From the NCBI GenBank assembly GCA_023212725.1, contig JALBYF010000028.1:62001-126000 (forward strand): 64,000 nucleotides of DNA, given 5' to 3'. The DNA is from Tranzscheliella williamsii. Its lineage: Eukaryota > Basidiomycota > Ustilaginomycetes > Ustilaginales > Ustilaginaceae. Positions within the stretch are counted from its first letter, which is position 1; the number at the start of each line of letters is the position of its first letter. Under the pieces are notes generated by a model. It had not been told where the DNA came from and did no database searches. It saw only the letters and a program-made list of their open reading frames with translations. This document shows, piece by piece, positions 40,031 to 49,859 of the stretch. Made by a program: the position numbers and the translations under genes.

Positions 40031-41910
40031 ATGGAAGCCGATGAACAGCTGTTTCCCATCGCCATCTTGATTGATGAGCTGAAGTCTGACGATGTCACCC
40101 TTCGATTAAACGCGATCCACAGGATCTCCACGATTGCCCTTGCTCTCGGTCCCGAACGAGCGCGTGACGAACTCATTCCCTTTCTTCAGGACTCCCTCGA
40201 TGATGAAGACGAGGTCTTGCTGGCTCTTGCCCAAGAGCTCGGTTCCGGGTTCGTAGAGTACCTCGGCGGGTCCCCATATGCCCACCTCCTTCTAGGCCCT
40301 CTTGAGAATCTGGCTGCCGTTGAGGAGAGCGTAGTGCGAGAAAAGGTAAGCCGTGGTAAAACCCCCTGGCGTCGCATGTCTGTCACGCCATGATGTGTCT
40401 CTGCTGACATCCTCCTTGCCCACCTGTCTGTCGTCTTCTCTTCTTCTTCTTTCAGGCTGCCGAGTCAACTGTCAAGATTGCTGAAGTTCTATCAGAAGCT
40501 CAGGTAGAGGAGCACTACATTCCTCTCCTCAAGCGACTTTCCGGCGGCGACTGGTTTACGTCACGGACCAGCTCCACTTCGCTGTTTGCTGCAGTGTATG
40601 CGAAAGCCAAGCCAGCAACGCAGGAAGAGCTACGAAAGATGTTTTCCGCCCTGTGCAACGACGATACTCCGATGGTGCGGCGTGCCGCCGCGCGAGATCT
40701 TGGTCCTTTTGCAAAAAATCTCTCTAAAGAGCTCATTGTGTCCGACATCATCCCTCTCTACCGAAAACTGTCCTCAGACGACCAGGATTCCGTCCGCCTG
40801 CTGACTGTTCAAGATCTTATCGCTATCGCCGAGTCGCTCGACCACGAGGAGTCGAAGAACTACCTGCTACCTTCCATCCGCAGCGCTGTCCAGGACAAGA
40901 GCTGGAGGGTGCGGTACATGGTGGCGGATCATTTCGTCAAGTTGGCGTCAGCGGTCGGTGAGGACGTTGTAAGGGACGAGTTGGTGATGGCATTCGTCCA
41001 CCTGCTCAAAGACAATGAAGCCGAAGTACGAACGGCTGGCGCGGGTCAAATCCCCGGCTTTGCCAAGCTGGTCGACCAGGATATTATCCTTGCCCGGTTG
41101 ATGCCTTGCGTCCGTGATCTAGTGAGCGATAACTCACAGCACGTCCGTGCCGCGCTCGGCATGCAGATCTCTGGATTGGCGCCACTGCTCGGCAAGGAAG
41201 CGACCATTGAGCACCTTTTGCCGCTTTTCCTGCAGTTGCTCAAGGATGAATTCCCGGACGTGCGGCTCAACATTATCTCGAAGCTGGAGCAGGTCAATGA
41301 AGTGATCGGCATTGACCTACTGTCGCAGTCTCTTCTACCTGCCATTGTCGAACTTGCCGAAGACAAGCAGTGGCGTGTTCGTCAAGCCATCATCGAGTAC
41401 ATTCCCCTGCTCGCTAATCAACTTGGTGTGCAGTTCTTTGACGAACAGCTCAGCAATCTCTGTATGTCTTGGCTTGGTGACACGGTATTCAGCATCCGGG
41501 AAGCTGCGACCGTCAACCTCAAGAAACTCACGGATGTATTCGGAGTCGAGTGGGCGAGGCAGGCCATCATTCCCAAGGTGTTGCAGATGGGCTCGCATCC
41601 GAATTACCTGTACCGAATGACGACGATCTTTGCTATCACCACTATGGCGCCATCGCTCGACACGCCCGCCATCACCGGCGATGTGTTGGAAACGGTTTTG
41701 CCAATGGTCAGCGACCCGATCCCTAACATCCGTTTCAACGTAGCGAAAGCGTTCGAGGTACTCTCTACAGTTCTAATCAAGACCAGCGAAGGCAAGGAGG
41801 TAGTGCAGACCAAGATCACGCCGGCGCTGGAGAAGTTGAAGGAAGATTCGGATGCGGATGTACGCTTCTTCGCCCAGAAAGCGCTCGACACGGCAAGTCG
41901 AGAAGCCTAA
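40031..41910 (+). CDS. TPD3: protein phosphatase 2A scaffold subunit A (PR65)
   Basis: Two exons: 40031..40345 and 40456..41910, intron 40346-40455 (GTAAGC...TTTCAG, 110 nt, phase 0); 589 residues. The whole protein is HEAT repeats of about 39 residues: the first is [20 protein letters not shown], later ones include [40 protein letters not shown] and [20 protein letters not shown]. Length and repeat number fit the fifteen-repeat PR65 scaffold. The A subunit holds the catalytic C and regulatory B subunits together, in cytosol and nucleus, in cell-cycle and morphogenesis control. The intron acceptor follows a ttcttcttctttcag tract. It is convergent with the ACBP gene. Confidence 0.95.
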
Positions 41911-42478
41911 GGCGAGACTGCGATCGGACATATGCCACGTCGGTAGACATTGCGCGTGGAATACAAACAGACCATGGGACGCAGCCGGCTTCTTTGGTCC
42001 CCGATTCTTGTAGTCATAGATGACAAACGCGACAGATGCACCTGATGGACCAGCCTTTTTGTCTCTTTTCTCGCCTGGCGTATGTGGTAGTGCTGTGGAT
42101 CAATCTGAGACTACGTTCCACGCGCGGTCCGTAGATGGGTCCGGGGCTGCACCTTCGATTGCGGTATGCGCATCTTTGACGACAAGTGCCGCATCATGGT
42201 ATGCAACCGCAGGAGCGTCGCAAAACAGAATGTGTTGTTCGCGGTTTGCGGCAATGAGCATTTCGAGGCGCGTATTTTGGACTCCTTTTTGGCGTGCTTT
42301 TTCGACACACAATTCACAACCAATTGCAAGCGCAGCGGGCACGGATCAGTCACGCACGGCTCGCAGCTCCATAAACACAAAGGTGCGCATCAATCCTTGC
42401 CGCAACGTGGAGAGTCTACAATCACCGCAGCCTCTCGGTGCGGGTTAGATACATAGTGCGGAACGAGTCGAGGGGCGT
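41911..42478. other. convergent gap PP2A-A / ACBP
   Basis: 568 nt between two convergent stop codons; both 3' UTRs lie here. Overlapping short frames on both strands near 42020-42456 have no recognisable product and probably reflect GC-rich sequence. Confidence 0.4.
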
Positions 42479-43155
42479 TTAGGCGCTCTCGATTTCCTGG
42501 ATGTGCTGGGCAGAGTCGCCTGCGCCTGAGAGGGACAACGAACGTGGTGGTGACAACGGACATGGCGGTGGGCTGTGTCAGTAAGAGGCCTACTACGTCG
42601 CATGCGATCTCCTTGAGCTACATTACTTACCCTCATTGCTCTTGAGGATCTGATGCGGCGCAATGAGCGCAGGAGCAAAGGCAAATGGAAGGTGCTTGGT
42701 CAGCTAAACGCCAAGCTGACACGGTGGGCACAATAGCGGCGCTGAACATACCTCAAGAAGGGCATCCACATAAGCCTGCTGGGCCTGTTCCTTGCTCTGG
42801 CCCTTGTTCTTGTTCCAGGCCTCCCACTTGTACTTTCCGGTGAAGTCTGCGGGTGTGACAAGGCCAAGAAAGCGATGTAAGACCGAGGGCAATTGATGTT
42901 TGACGCGATGGAGCGGGTTAACTTACCAAGCATGCCGGGCTTGCTGGTGTTGACGTCTCCAACAGTGGCCTGCTTGTAGCTGTGGGATGAAGACAAAGCC
43001 GTTGTTAGCGCCTGTGTGGACAGGACCAGTGTTGGCGGATCTACCTACAGGCCATAGAAGCGGAGCTGCTGATCCTGCGTGGGCTGGACAGGGCCGTCCT
43101 TAGGCAGAGAGCCAACGATAGCGACGGCTTTGTTGAATTTGTCTTCGACAGTCAT
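42479..43155 (-). CDS. ACB1: acyl-CoA-binding protein (ACBP), five exons
   Basis: Exons: 43155..43049, 42979..42927, 42846..42752, 42649..42631 (19 nt) and 42519..42479. Introns of 69, 80, 102 and 111 nt all have GT-AG ends. The product has 104 residues. The four-helix ACBP fold is clear: MTVEDKFNKAVAIVGSLPKD, QQLRFYGLYKQATVGDVNTS, KPGMLDFTGKYKWEAWNKNK and GQSKEQAQQAYVDALLE. The acyl-CoA contact residues YKQAT, the Lys in KYKWEAW and the following Tyr are present. The last two exons add ILKSNEGDSAQHIQEIESA, longer than the 86-residue yeast form. ACBP binds medium to long acyl-CoA esters in the cytosol and buffers their pool. It is divergent from the SWIB gene. Confidence 0.93.
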
Positions 43156-43932
43156 TGTGATGGGAGTTATCGGGATGGATGCCAAAAGGTACGGTGGTGG
43201 AAGAGGCGGACAAAGGGTCAAAGGAACCGGTCTTGTTAAAGGAGGCGTCAGGGTTAAGGACACACAAGACCCGTGCACACCTTTCACATCGTTGGCTCGA
43301 GAACCACATAACAGAGTTGGGTGCGGTGCGTGCTCAACTGCCGTGTGGAGGCGCTTTCGTCGATCCTACACCTTGTTTCCGCCGCCTATGCCTTTGCTCC
43401 TTCAGCGTTACGAGAGCTATTCACGGCCGCACAAGCTACTCGCTCCGGCGCATTCAGTTCGGTTTCGAATGGGCGGCTGGGGATGCTCGCCTCTGCGTCC
43501 CCACCCACGATGTTCGTCCTGCACGCCTCAGACAGTCACATGCAGACAAAGTTAGTTATCTTTCGCACGAGTGAAAGGATTCGATCACACTAGCGACGTA
43601 CACGCATGGATCGCGTCTTTGCTGGCGCGATCCGTTTCGGTGAAACTCCGCCTCGGTTGGGTTCGTCTCCTCACCCTCGTCACCAGCGCGGTTATTCCGT
43701 CACTCGGGCATTAGACCAGTATTCGGCCCCTCCCACTGAGGCGCTCTTTCGGCAAGGACCTCGCATCTCCCGATTCGATCCATGCCAAAAGCATCGCTAG
43801 GTCCCTTCCCACCATCGGGCGTGTCTGGCGCCTTTCAAATCCTGGTTGAGTATTTGCTCTGTCGGATCGGGACAAGGCGAACTAACAAGTTACGGCGCTA
43901 ATCCGTGGTGCCATCCCGTCGTGACTTTCGCG
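43156..43932. promoter_or_regulatory. divergent intergenic region ACBP / SWIB-domain gene
   Basis: 777 nt between divergent ATGs. The SWIB frame stays open from 43846 but only via a TTG, so that part is leader. A plus frame at 43606-43800 (64 codons) has no recognisable product. The region should carry both promoters. Confidence 0.45.
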
Positions 43933-46278
43933 ATGCCTTCTTGGTTGCCCGATGCCCATCCACACCCTTTTGCTGCTCAAGAACAACACTTTCCGCTTCT
44001 ACCGTCACAGCTACAAGCACATCCCTTTCAACCACCCCTCCCATCTGTACAGGAGGCAAACACTAGTTTTCCGGCTTCTTTCCCGGCTCTTGACCACTCT
44101 GCTTTACACTCCAGCTCGCCCAATACCGACGAGCATCCGCCCTTCCAGCTGGCCGGCTATCATCCATCCCTTTCTCCGACAAACCTCGCCCGGCATACTC
44201 ATCAAGAACACTCAGTGTCACTGCGTCAGAACAGCTCACACGCCTTCCAGCCATCACAATCACACGTGCCATCCGAGGAGCAGCCGCCCTACGTCGTTGC
44301 GAACTCTTCGAGCCTCGAAGCACGTCTCCCTGGTCCAACTTCAATTGTCGCCCATCCGCAAAGACATCCGCACGGGTTTAGATACCTCGCGTACAACCCC
44401 GAGCCCACTTCCTATCTACTCACTGGCTCTTCTTCTCGGCTGCCTGTTCAGAAGCTCCATCAAGGCCCTGACGTCTACCAACCGGCCACCCAGTTACAGC
44501 ACCAAAGTCGGCCGTATATTGGCGCAACCGTCCATCTCCAGCCGCAGAGGCAGCCTTCGCAGCATCGTCACTATCTGCAGCCGTACTCCCTCATCCCACG
44601 TCATACCCATCCTCCCGTTGTCGCCTCCAGTCTTGGCTGTGTAGTCAGCATGGACAGTCAGGCACATATGGCTCAGGCTCAAGCACAGGCTCAGGCTCAG
44701 GCGCAGGCGCAAGCGCAAGCCCAGGCACAGCAAGCACAACAAGCAGTTCAGACTTTGCGCCGAAAGAATGCCCAGGATATGCTTGTCGGCCAAGGTTTTC
44801 GCGGCCTCAAACGCGGGCGTCCTACAGACCGGAGCCTGCCTCCTTCACTGAAACGTCAGGTCCCTGAGTCTGCCTTTTATTCCGATCTACAAAGAATGGA
44901 GAGGAATCTTGATTGGACGGTGGCGCGAAAGCGTGCTGAGCTCACTGACGGCCTTACCCGGCCTCCGAAGATCAAGCGGACCTTGCGCATCTTCCTCAGT
45001 AACACTTGCGCAAATCAACCATTCCAGGTGGCAGAAAAGCAGAAGGCCAAGGAACATGCTGCCGGCGAGTCCAGCGACACGAAAGCTGAGGATGCTGAAG
45101 CTAAACCCGATGGCGCCGATTCCGCTTCCAGTTCAGACGACGCAATCCCATCCTGGACACTCAGGATCGAAGGTCGATTGTTGGAGCCGTCGTTCAAATC
45201 TCGAGCCAACACCGCATTGTCCGCCCAGGCTAGTATCAACAGGACTGGAGCGCATAAGTTTAGCAATCTGATCAAGACTTGCGTCGTCGAGCTAGTCCGC
45301 GACCCGGCCTTGTATCCGGAAGGCAGCAACATTGTAGAGTGGCACCGCCCTACTCCCAACATCGCCCCCGCCAGCGGTATGCAGGCCGGAGGCGGTGCCG
45401 GTGGGCTCGGAGGCACACAGGGCATGGAGGCGCCGCTTGTCGCTAGCTCTGAACCTGCACTTGACGGCTTCGAGATCAAGCGGAAGGGCAACGTCCCTAC
45501 GAAAGTCAAAATCGTGCTCTACCCATCCTATACGCCAGAGCGGTACTCATTGGCGCCCGAGCTCGCCACCCTACTCGATATCCGTGAAGAGACGCGCGCC
45601 GGTGTCATTTCCGCGCTCTGGTCATATGTCAAGGAGAAGAAACTGCTTGACGAGTCGGATCGCAGACGAGTCAAGTGTGACTCGGCTCTTCAAGCGCTTT
45701 TCAAAACGCAGGCCATCAGTTTCCATCATATCCCAGAGGTCGTCAACCGCTTCTTACATCCCGCACAGCCCATCGTGCTGGAGTACTGGGTTCGGACCGA
45801 CAAGGCCGAGTACAGACACTCGACCGCCTACGACATCGAGTTAGAGCTCGAGGATCTTGCCGTTCGGCAGAAGCAGCACAACGTTCTGTCTCAGTTCGAC
45901 AGCGCCAACGACAATACGTCTCGGGAGATCGCCGAGCTCGACGACAAGATCGCCCAAGCCGCGTCTACGATCCGCAACCGCGCCAGTGCCCGGGACTTCC
46001 TCGCCGCGTTTGCCAAGGACCCTCAAGGGCACCTCCGAACGTGGATCGCCAGCCAGGCCAGGGATCTCGATGCAATCTTGGGCAACAATCCCGTCCCTGG
46101 CGCTGGCGGCTCGGTCTCCACCTTCACTGCAGAAGAGATGAGGAGGGCCGAGACGTTCCGTGGTGCATGGGTCGACGAAGCCGTCATCGTCAACGAATCG
46201 CAACGGCTGGCAGAAAAGCTGCAGGAACTGCAGTCTCAGCTGGCTCAAGGCAGCGGTCCAGGTGTCCCTTCACAGTAA
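43933..46278 (+). CDS. SWI/SNF-type chromatin remodelling subunit with SWIB domain (Snf12/Rsc6/BAF60 family)
   Basis: Single exon, 781 residues from the ATG at 43933. The N-terminal 230 residues are Pro/His/Gln/Ser-rich. A pure Gln-Ala repeat at about residues 247-272 follows. Then come LDWTVARKRAELTDGL and PPKIKRTLRIFLSNTCANQP, the conserved BAF60 N-terminal block. GFEIKRKGNVPTKVKIVLYP and the SWIB domain at about 538-611 follow (YSLAPELATLLDIREETRAG, ALWSYVKEKKLLDESDRR, FHHIPEVVNRFLHP). The rest is helical. BAF60 proteins are accessory subunits of SWI/SNF or RSC remodelers in the nucleus and link them to activators. Whether this is the SWI/SNF or RSC paralogue cannot be told from one sequence. 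Confidence 0.9.
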   Translation: MPSWLPDAHPHPFAAQEQHFPLLPSQLQAHPFQPPLPSVQEANTSFPASFPALDHSALHSSSPNTDEHPPFQLAGYHPSLSPTNLARHTHQEHSVSLRQNSSHAFQPSQSHVPSEEQPPYVVANSSSLEARLPGPTSIVAHPQRHPHGFRYLAYNPEPTSYLLTGSSSRLPVQKLHQGPDVYQPATQLQHQSRPYIGATVHLQPQRQPSQHRHYLQPYSLIPRHTHPPVVASSLGCVVSMDSQAHMAQAQAQAQAQAQAQAQAQAQQAQQAVQTLRRKNAQDMLVGQGFRGLKRGRPTDRSLPPSLKRQVPESAFYSDLQRMERNLDWTVARKRAELTDGLTRPPKIKRTLRIFLSNTCANQPFQVAEKQKAKEHAAGESSDTKAEDAEAKPDGADSASSSDDAIPSWTLRIEGRLLEPSFKSRANTALSAQASINRTGAHKFSNLIKTCVVELVRDPALYPEGSNIVEWHRPTPNIAPASGMQAGGGAGGLGGTQGMEAPLVASSEPALDGFEIKRKGNVPTKVKIVLYPSYTPERYSLAPELATLLDIREETRAGVISALWSYVKEKKLLDESDRRRVKCDSALQALFKTQAISFHHIPEVVNRFLHPAQPIVLEYWVRTDKAEYRHSTAYDIELELEDLAVRQKQHNVLSQFDSANDNTSREIAELDDKIAQAASTIRNRASARDFLAAFAKDPQGHLRTWIASQARDLDAILGNNPVPGAGGSVSTFTAEEMRRAETFRGAWVDEAVIVNESQRLAEKLQELQSQLAQGSGPGVPSQ
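44671..44748 (+). repeat. Gln-Ala codon repeat (CAGGCN)n in SWIB gene
   Basis: About 13 units of cag/caa gct/gca/gcg code for an alternating QA tract, ending in QQAQQA. The third bases vary, so the peptide is more regular than the DNA. Confidence 0.85.
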
Positions 46279-46587
46279 GGAGTACACTCTGACCATCGGA
46301 TGCGCCTGCTTGTTTCGCATTTTGTCTTTCCGCTTGTCCCTGTAACATCAGAAATCGAACCTAGCAACTCTCACCACGCGGCCTGACTACGGAGACTGTC
46401 TTGACATCATCACAGCGTTTCTACCGAGTGGCCGGGAACGCAAACGTCAGACGTCGTGGTTGCTTGTTGTCATCTTGCATGCGCGCTGTTAGAAAGGATG
46501 GAAACTGTGACGACAATTCGGGAGGTGAGCGGAGTGGGGGAGCAGTCTATGATGGCGAGGAGGGGTACCGCCGGGAGGTGGGATCTG
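46279..46587. other. convergent gap SWIB / MEMO1
   Basis: 309 nt between convergent stops, holding the two 3' UTRs. A B-box-like ggttcgattt on the minus strand near 46356 lacks a matching T stem, so I do not call a tRNA. Confidence 0.4.
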
Positions 46588-47643
46588 TTAGTCGCGGAAG
46601 CGGACAAAGGCGGAGGCGTACGATACGGACGAGTCGCGCGGGGTGCGGCACTGGCTGCTCTGCTCGTAGCGTGTGAACCTGCATTCGCTCTTGATGTCGT
46701 GTGCCTTCTCGAGCTCGGCGAGGGCACCCAACAGGACGCCTATCGGGTGTCGGCCACACACGGTATTCTTCGTCGTTTTGATGTACCCTGCAAATGCGTC
46801 CCGGGCCTGTGCCGCCGTCTTGGCGGCCACCCCGCCTGCAGTGGCCCAGGGATGCGAGATGGATAGGATGCCTTCTTCGTCCAATGAGCGGATGCTTTCG
46901 TGAATCTCTGGTTGTGCGAATACCTCGGTAGGCGTCCTCGAAGTCAGCGATACAGCGTTCACTGCTGACGAAGAGCGGTAGTAGGTATAGTTGAACCTGG
47001 AACCCCAGTGACAGAAGTCGCTAGAGACGACAAACAAGTTCCGGGGGTCCCGCAAGTAGGGTGCCAAGAGCTTTCCGAGCTTCTGCTCCTTGGCCGTGTT
47101 GATGGCGCCTACCATAATAGGCACGATCTCGATCTTCTTGTTCTCGAACACCTTGTAGATATAGGGGAGATGCATTTCTAGGCTGTGTTCATCCTCGTCA
47201 ACATCCACGGTCATGGTACTGAACTCGCCGGTTGCTTCCAGTGCCTTGACCGTTTCGCGATCGATGTTGAGGTTGCCAAGAGGCGTCGCATATTGGTCGC
47301 AAGCCGAGAGGGCGCAACCATCTAGATAGACGTGATGACTTGGGCCGAGGATGAAGACACGCTCGATAGGCGACGTATCGATACAAGCGTATGCGTATGC
47401 AGCCGCCGGACCCGAGTACGAGTATCCCGCATGTGGTCCGATGATGGCCCTACACCCGGGGACAGGCAGCTCCAGGTCGCCTGCACCGGTATCTGCGTTG
47501 GAGGGATGACAGACCGATACAGGGTCGGGTATGGCGCGGGAGCTAGCGTCCTGCAGCCATTTGGACAGCGCCGCGTTCAGGTCTGCCCTCTTCGAGGTAT
47601 ACCAGCTGCCAGCGTGCGATGCTTCGCGGGTCTTTGGAGGCAT
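46588..47643 (-). CDS. MEMO1 family protein (yeast Mho1-like)
   Basis: Single exon, 351 residues from the ATG at 47643; the frame extends three codons further only to a TTG. Family landmarks: REASHAGSWYTSKRADLN at the start, IIGPHAGYSYSGPAAAYAY, VFILGPSHHVYLDGCALSAC, DEDEHSLEMHLPYIY, IVPIMVGAINT, FVVSSDFCHWGSRFNYTYY and a C-terminal GRHPIGVLLGAL. The conserved His/Asp/Cys residues of the non-haem dioxygenase-like fold (PHAG, PSHH, DEHS, SDFCHWG) are all present. Human MEMO1 acts in receptor signalling to the cytoskeleton and binds copper or iron; the yeast homologue affects filamentous growth. The role in this fungus is inferred from the family. It is divergent from the uS3 gene. Confidence 0.92.
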   Translation of the reverse strand: MPPKTREASHAGSWYTSKRADLNAALSKWLQDASSRAIPDPVSVCHPSNADTGAGDLELPVPGCRAIIGPHAGYSYSGPAAAYAYACIDTSPIERVFILGPSHHVYLDGCALSACDQYATPLGNLNIDRETVKALEATGEFSTMTVDVDEDEHSLEMHLPYIYKVFENKKIEIVPIMVGAINTAKEQKLGKLLAPYLRDPRNLFVVSSDFCHWGSRFNYTYYRSSSAVNAVSLTSRTPTEVFAQPEIHESIRSLDEEGILSISHPWATAGGVAAKTAAQARDAFAGYIKTTKNTVCGRHPIGVLLGALAELEKAHDIKSECRFTRYEQSSQCRTPRDSSVSYASAFVRFRD

Positions 47644-48167
47644 GTCTTTCAACTGTAACGCCGATGGGGCTATGAGGAAAGGTCGACAGCAATAGAACCT
47701 GCCACGTCTCTTGGTGTGTGAAGAGGGCTACCGACTCGCATGGGCCGCCTTGATCATTATCTTTACCCAAATTCAAGCGAATCGGTTGACTCACAAGTTT
47801 GGACCCTGCAGCCTGCATCACCTCCACCTGCAATCGTGAATGAGAAACGCTGCACCAAGGTCTGTGTTAGGCTGTTTTGCAAAACGGAAACAGCCACGAT
47901 CGGGTCCCGATATTGAACAATCAATTGAGTCACGTGTGGCACCCGACACGTTTCAGAAAGCTCGGCCGAAGTTTCAGTGTGCGCGAAAAAGGACCAAATC
48001 CGCTGGCGTAATATGATGGCGGACGCAGCAAGCACGAAGACCTGCCTAGTGGATGCACCCGGTAAAGCATTGGCAGGCGAGCACTCGCAAGGCTGAGAGG
48101 CCTGAGATTCAAGATTGCGTTGTTCGCCGTCGACGATACCGTTTCACCACCACCCACATACTTCAAG
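47644..48167. promoter_or_regulatory. divergent intergenic region MEMO1 / uS3
   Basis: 524 nt between divergent ATGs. The last 50 nt before uS3 (gtttcaccaccacccacatac) look like a short ribosomal-protein leader. No separate gene is seen. Confidence 0.45.
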
Positions 48168-49592
48168 ATGGCTTCCGCTAACATTTCCAAGAAGAGAAAG
48201 GTAAGATACACCCGCTTGGCAAGGCCAACCGCGGACCGTGCCACATTGTATCATCATCATCAGCGTCGACGTCATCGTCGGCCAGTAATCGTTAGCTGGT
48301 TACATCGAAAACCGGTACACTCGATCACACGTACCCCACCTATCGACACACATCTAGGCTAATGCCAGCGACAGGATCAAAACTCCCATCCTGATCTACT
48401 CGACTAAGAGCAGATCCGCAGGGTTCACTTCACCTGTATGCAGGGTGGGAAGGAGTGCTGGATTTAGGAAAGGGGTTACCAGAGGATTCTACTGCTTGGC
48501 TCGGAGCACAGATGTGCAAGGGCAGCACAACGAGACCTGGCATCACGCCACTGTCCAGCAGCGTTCTCACATTCCGACCAGAATAGCGTCGTCTAGATTT
48601 GGTTGGAGGAATACTTACGTTCACCCCGGCATCATCGACTTCCATCGGCACTCATCAGATCTTTCTGCACCACCTCCTATCTGCGACCTTTGCGACCATT
48701 GACACGACAGCTTCTGACTCGCTTTCGCTGCCGACGATGACACCTCTTTGATGATTTGATGATCAACACAGTTCCGGCGTGCCGATTACAACTAGCTGGC
48801 GAAACCTTTTCTGACCAACCGCCGTCTTGTCTTTCTGTCTACCTCTATCATCTGCAGTTTGTCGCTGACGGTGTCTTCGCCGCCGAGCTCAACGAGTTCT
48901 TCACTCGTGAGCTCTCCGAGGAGGGATACTCCGGATGTGAGGTCCGAGTTACTCACACCCGAACCGAAATCATCATCCGGGCCACCCACACCCAGGAGGT
49001 TCTTGGTGACAAGGGCCGACGAATTCGAGAGCTTACTGCCCTTGTTCAGAAGCGATTCAAGTTCCCCGACAACTCCCTCGAGCTTTACGCCGAGAAGGTT
49101 CAGAACCGAGGTCTTCACGCCGTCGCCCAGTGCGAGTCCCTCCGATACAAGCTGCTCGGTGGTCTTGCTGTTCGACGAGCTGCCTACGGTGTCCTCCGAT
49201 TCGTTATGGAGTCCGGCGCTAAGGGTTGCGAGGTTGTCATCTCCGGCAAGTTGCGAGCCGCCCGAGCCAAGTCCATGAAGTTCACTGATGGATTCATGAT
49301 CCACTCCGGTCAGCCCGTCAAGGACTTTGTTGACGAAGCCGTGCGACACGTGCTCATGAAGCAGGGTGTCCTCGGTATCAAGGTTAAGATCATGCACGGC
49401 TGGGACCCCGAGGGACGAGCTGGCAAGCCCTTCCCCCTCCCCGATGCGGTCACCATCTTGGAGCCCAAGGAGGAGGCTCCCATTACCGGGCCCGTCTCCG
49501 AGTCTCGAAACGCTCCCGCCCCGGCTGCCGAGGTTGCCCCTGCTGCCCCTGCTGCCCCTGCCGCCGAGGTACAGCCCGAGGCCGCCTTCTAA
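48168..49592 (+). CDS. RPS3: 40S ribosomal protein uS3 (RPS3)
   Basis: Two exons: 48168..48200 (33 nt, [11 protein letters not shown]) and 48858..49592, intron 48201-48857 (GTAAGA...TGCAG, 657 nt, phase 0); 255 residues. Exon 2 begins [19 protein letters not shown]. It carries the KH domain with the GDKG loop ([20 protein letters not shown]), the C-terminal uS3 fold ([31 protein letters not shown] block; [18 protein letters not shown]) and an Ala/Pro/Glu-rich tail. uS3 lies at the mRNA entry of the small subunit. Codon use is extreme: 16 of 19 Arg codons are CGA. The very short first exon and long first intron are typical of fungal ribosomal-protein genes. A complete antisense frame (48792-49598) is a by-product of this bias. 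Confidence 0.97.
48201..48857 (+). other. 657-nt first intron of RPS3
   Basis: The donor is gtaaga and the acceptor tctgcag, with a pyrimidine-rich 3' end (ccgtcttgtctttctgtctacctc) and ctgacc as a possible branch site. Near 48748-48815 two tgatga motifs and a later ctga could be C and D boxes, but no terminal stem is seen. I therefore do not call a snoRNA. Confidence 0.8.
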
Positions 49593-49853
49593 GCGCACCT
49601 ACGCTTGGCTCCCCTTCCTTTGCAGATCTCTCGCCCCTCTATCCCCAAGCTTCCCCTAAGTCCCCCTTTTCTATGTTTCGTCTGCAGCGACGCTTCGAGT
49701 TCGGTTGAAGTGTCGCTGCCCAGTTTTGGTTTTCCAACCGACAATGCACGTACCATATACCGTACAGCTGCACACTCTGCATACTCATTGTACCACGCTC
49801 TGAGCATACACACTTTCATGCAGATCCTCCTGCTTCGCAGGAAGAGCGCTGAA

Positions 49854-49859
49854 AATAAA
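49854..49859 (+). promoter_or_regulatory. poly(A) signal-like AATAAA after RPS3
   Basis: AATAAA lies 262 nt after the RPS3 stop codon. The distance is plausible for a 3' end but the motif alone is weak evidence in basidiomycetes. Confidence 0.3.

Noticed and set aside
46340..46420. tRNA-like B box (ggttcgattt, minus strand)
   Set aside because: The flanking bases do not form a T stem and no A box or acceptor stem could be found.
48740..48820. box C/D snoRNA in the RPS3 intron
   Set aside because: C- and D-like motifs are present but the flanks do not pair, and I could not confirm an rRNA guide match.
48792..49598. 268-codon minus-strand frame across RPS3
   Set aside because: It is fully antisense to the uS3 coding exon and arises because strong codon bias there removes the codons whose complements are stops. 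Its product is low-complexity Gly/Ser/Leu.
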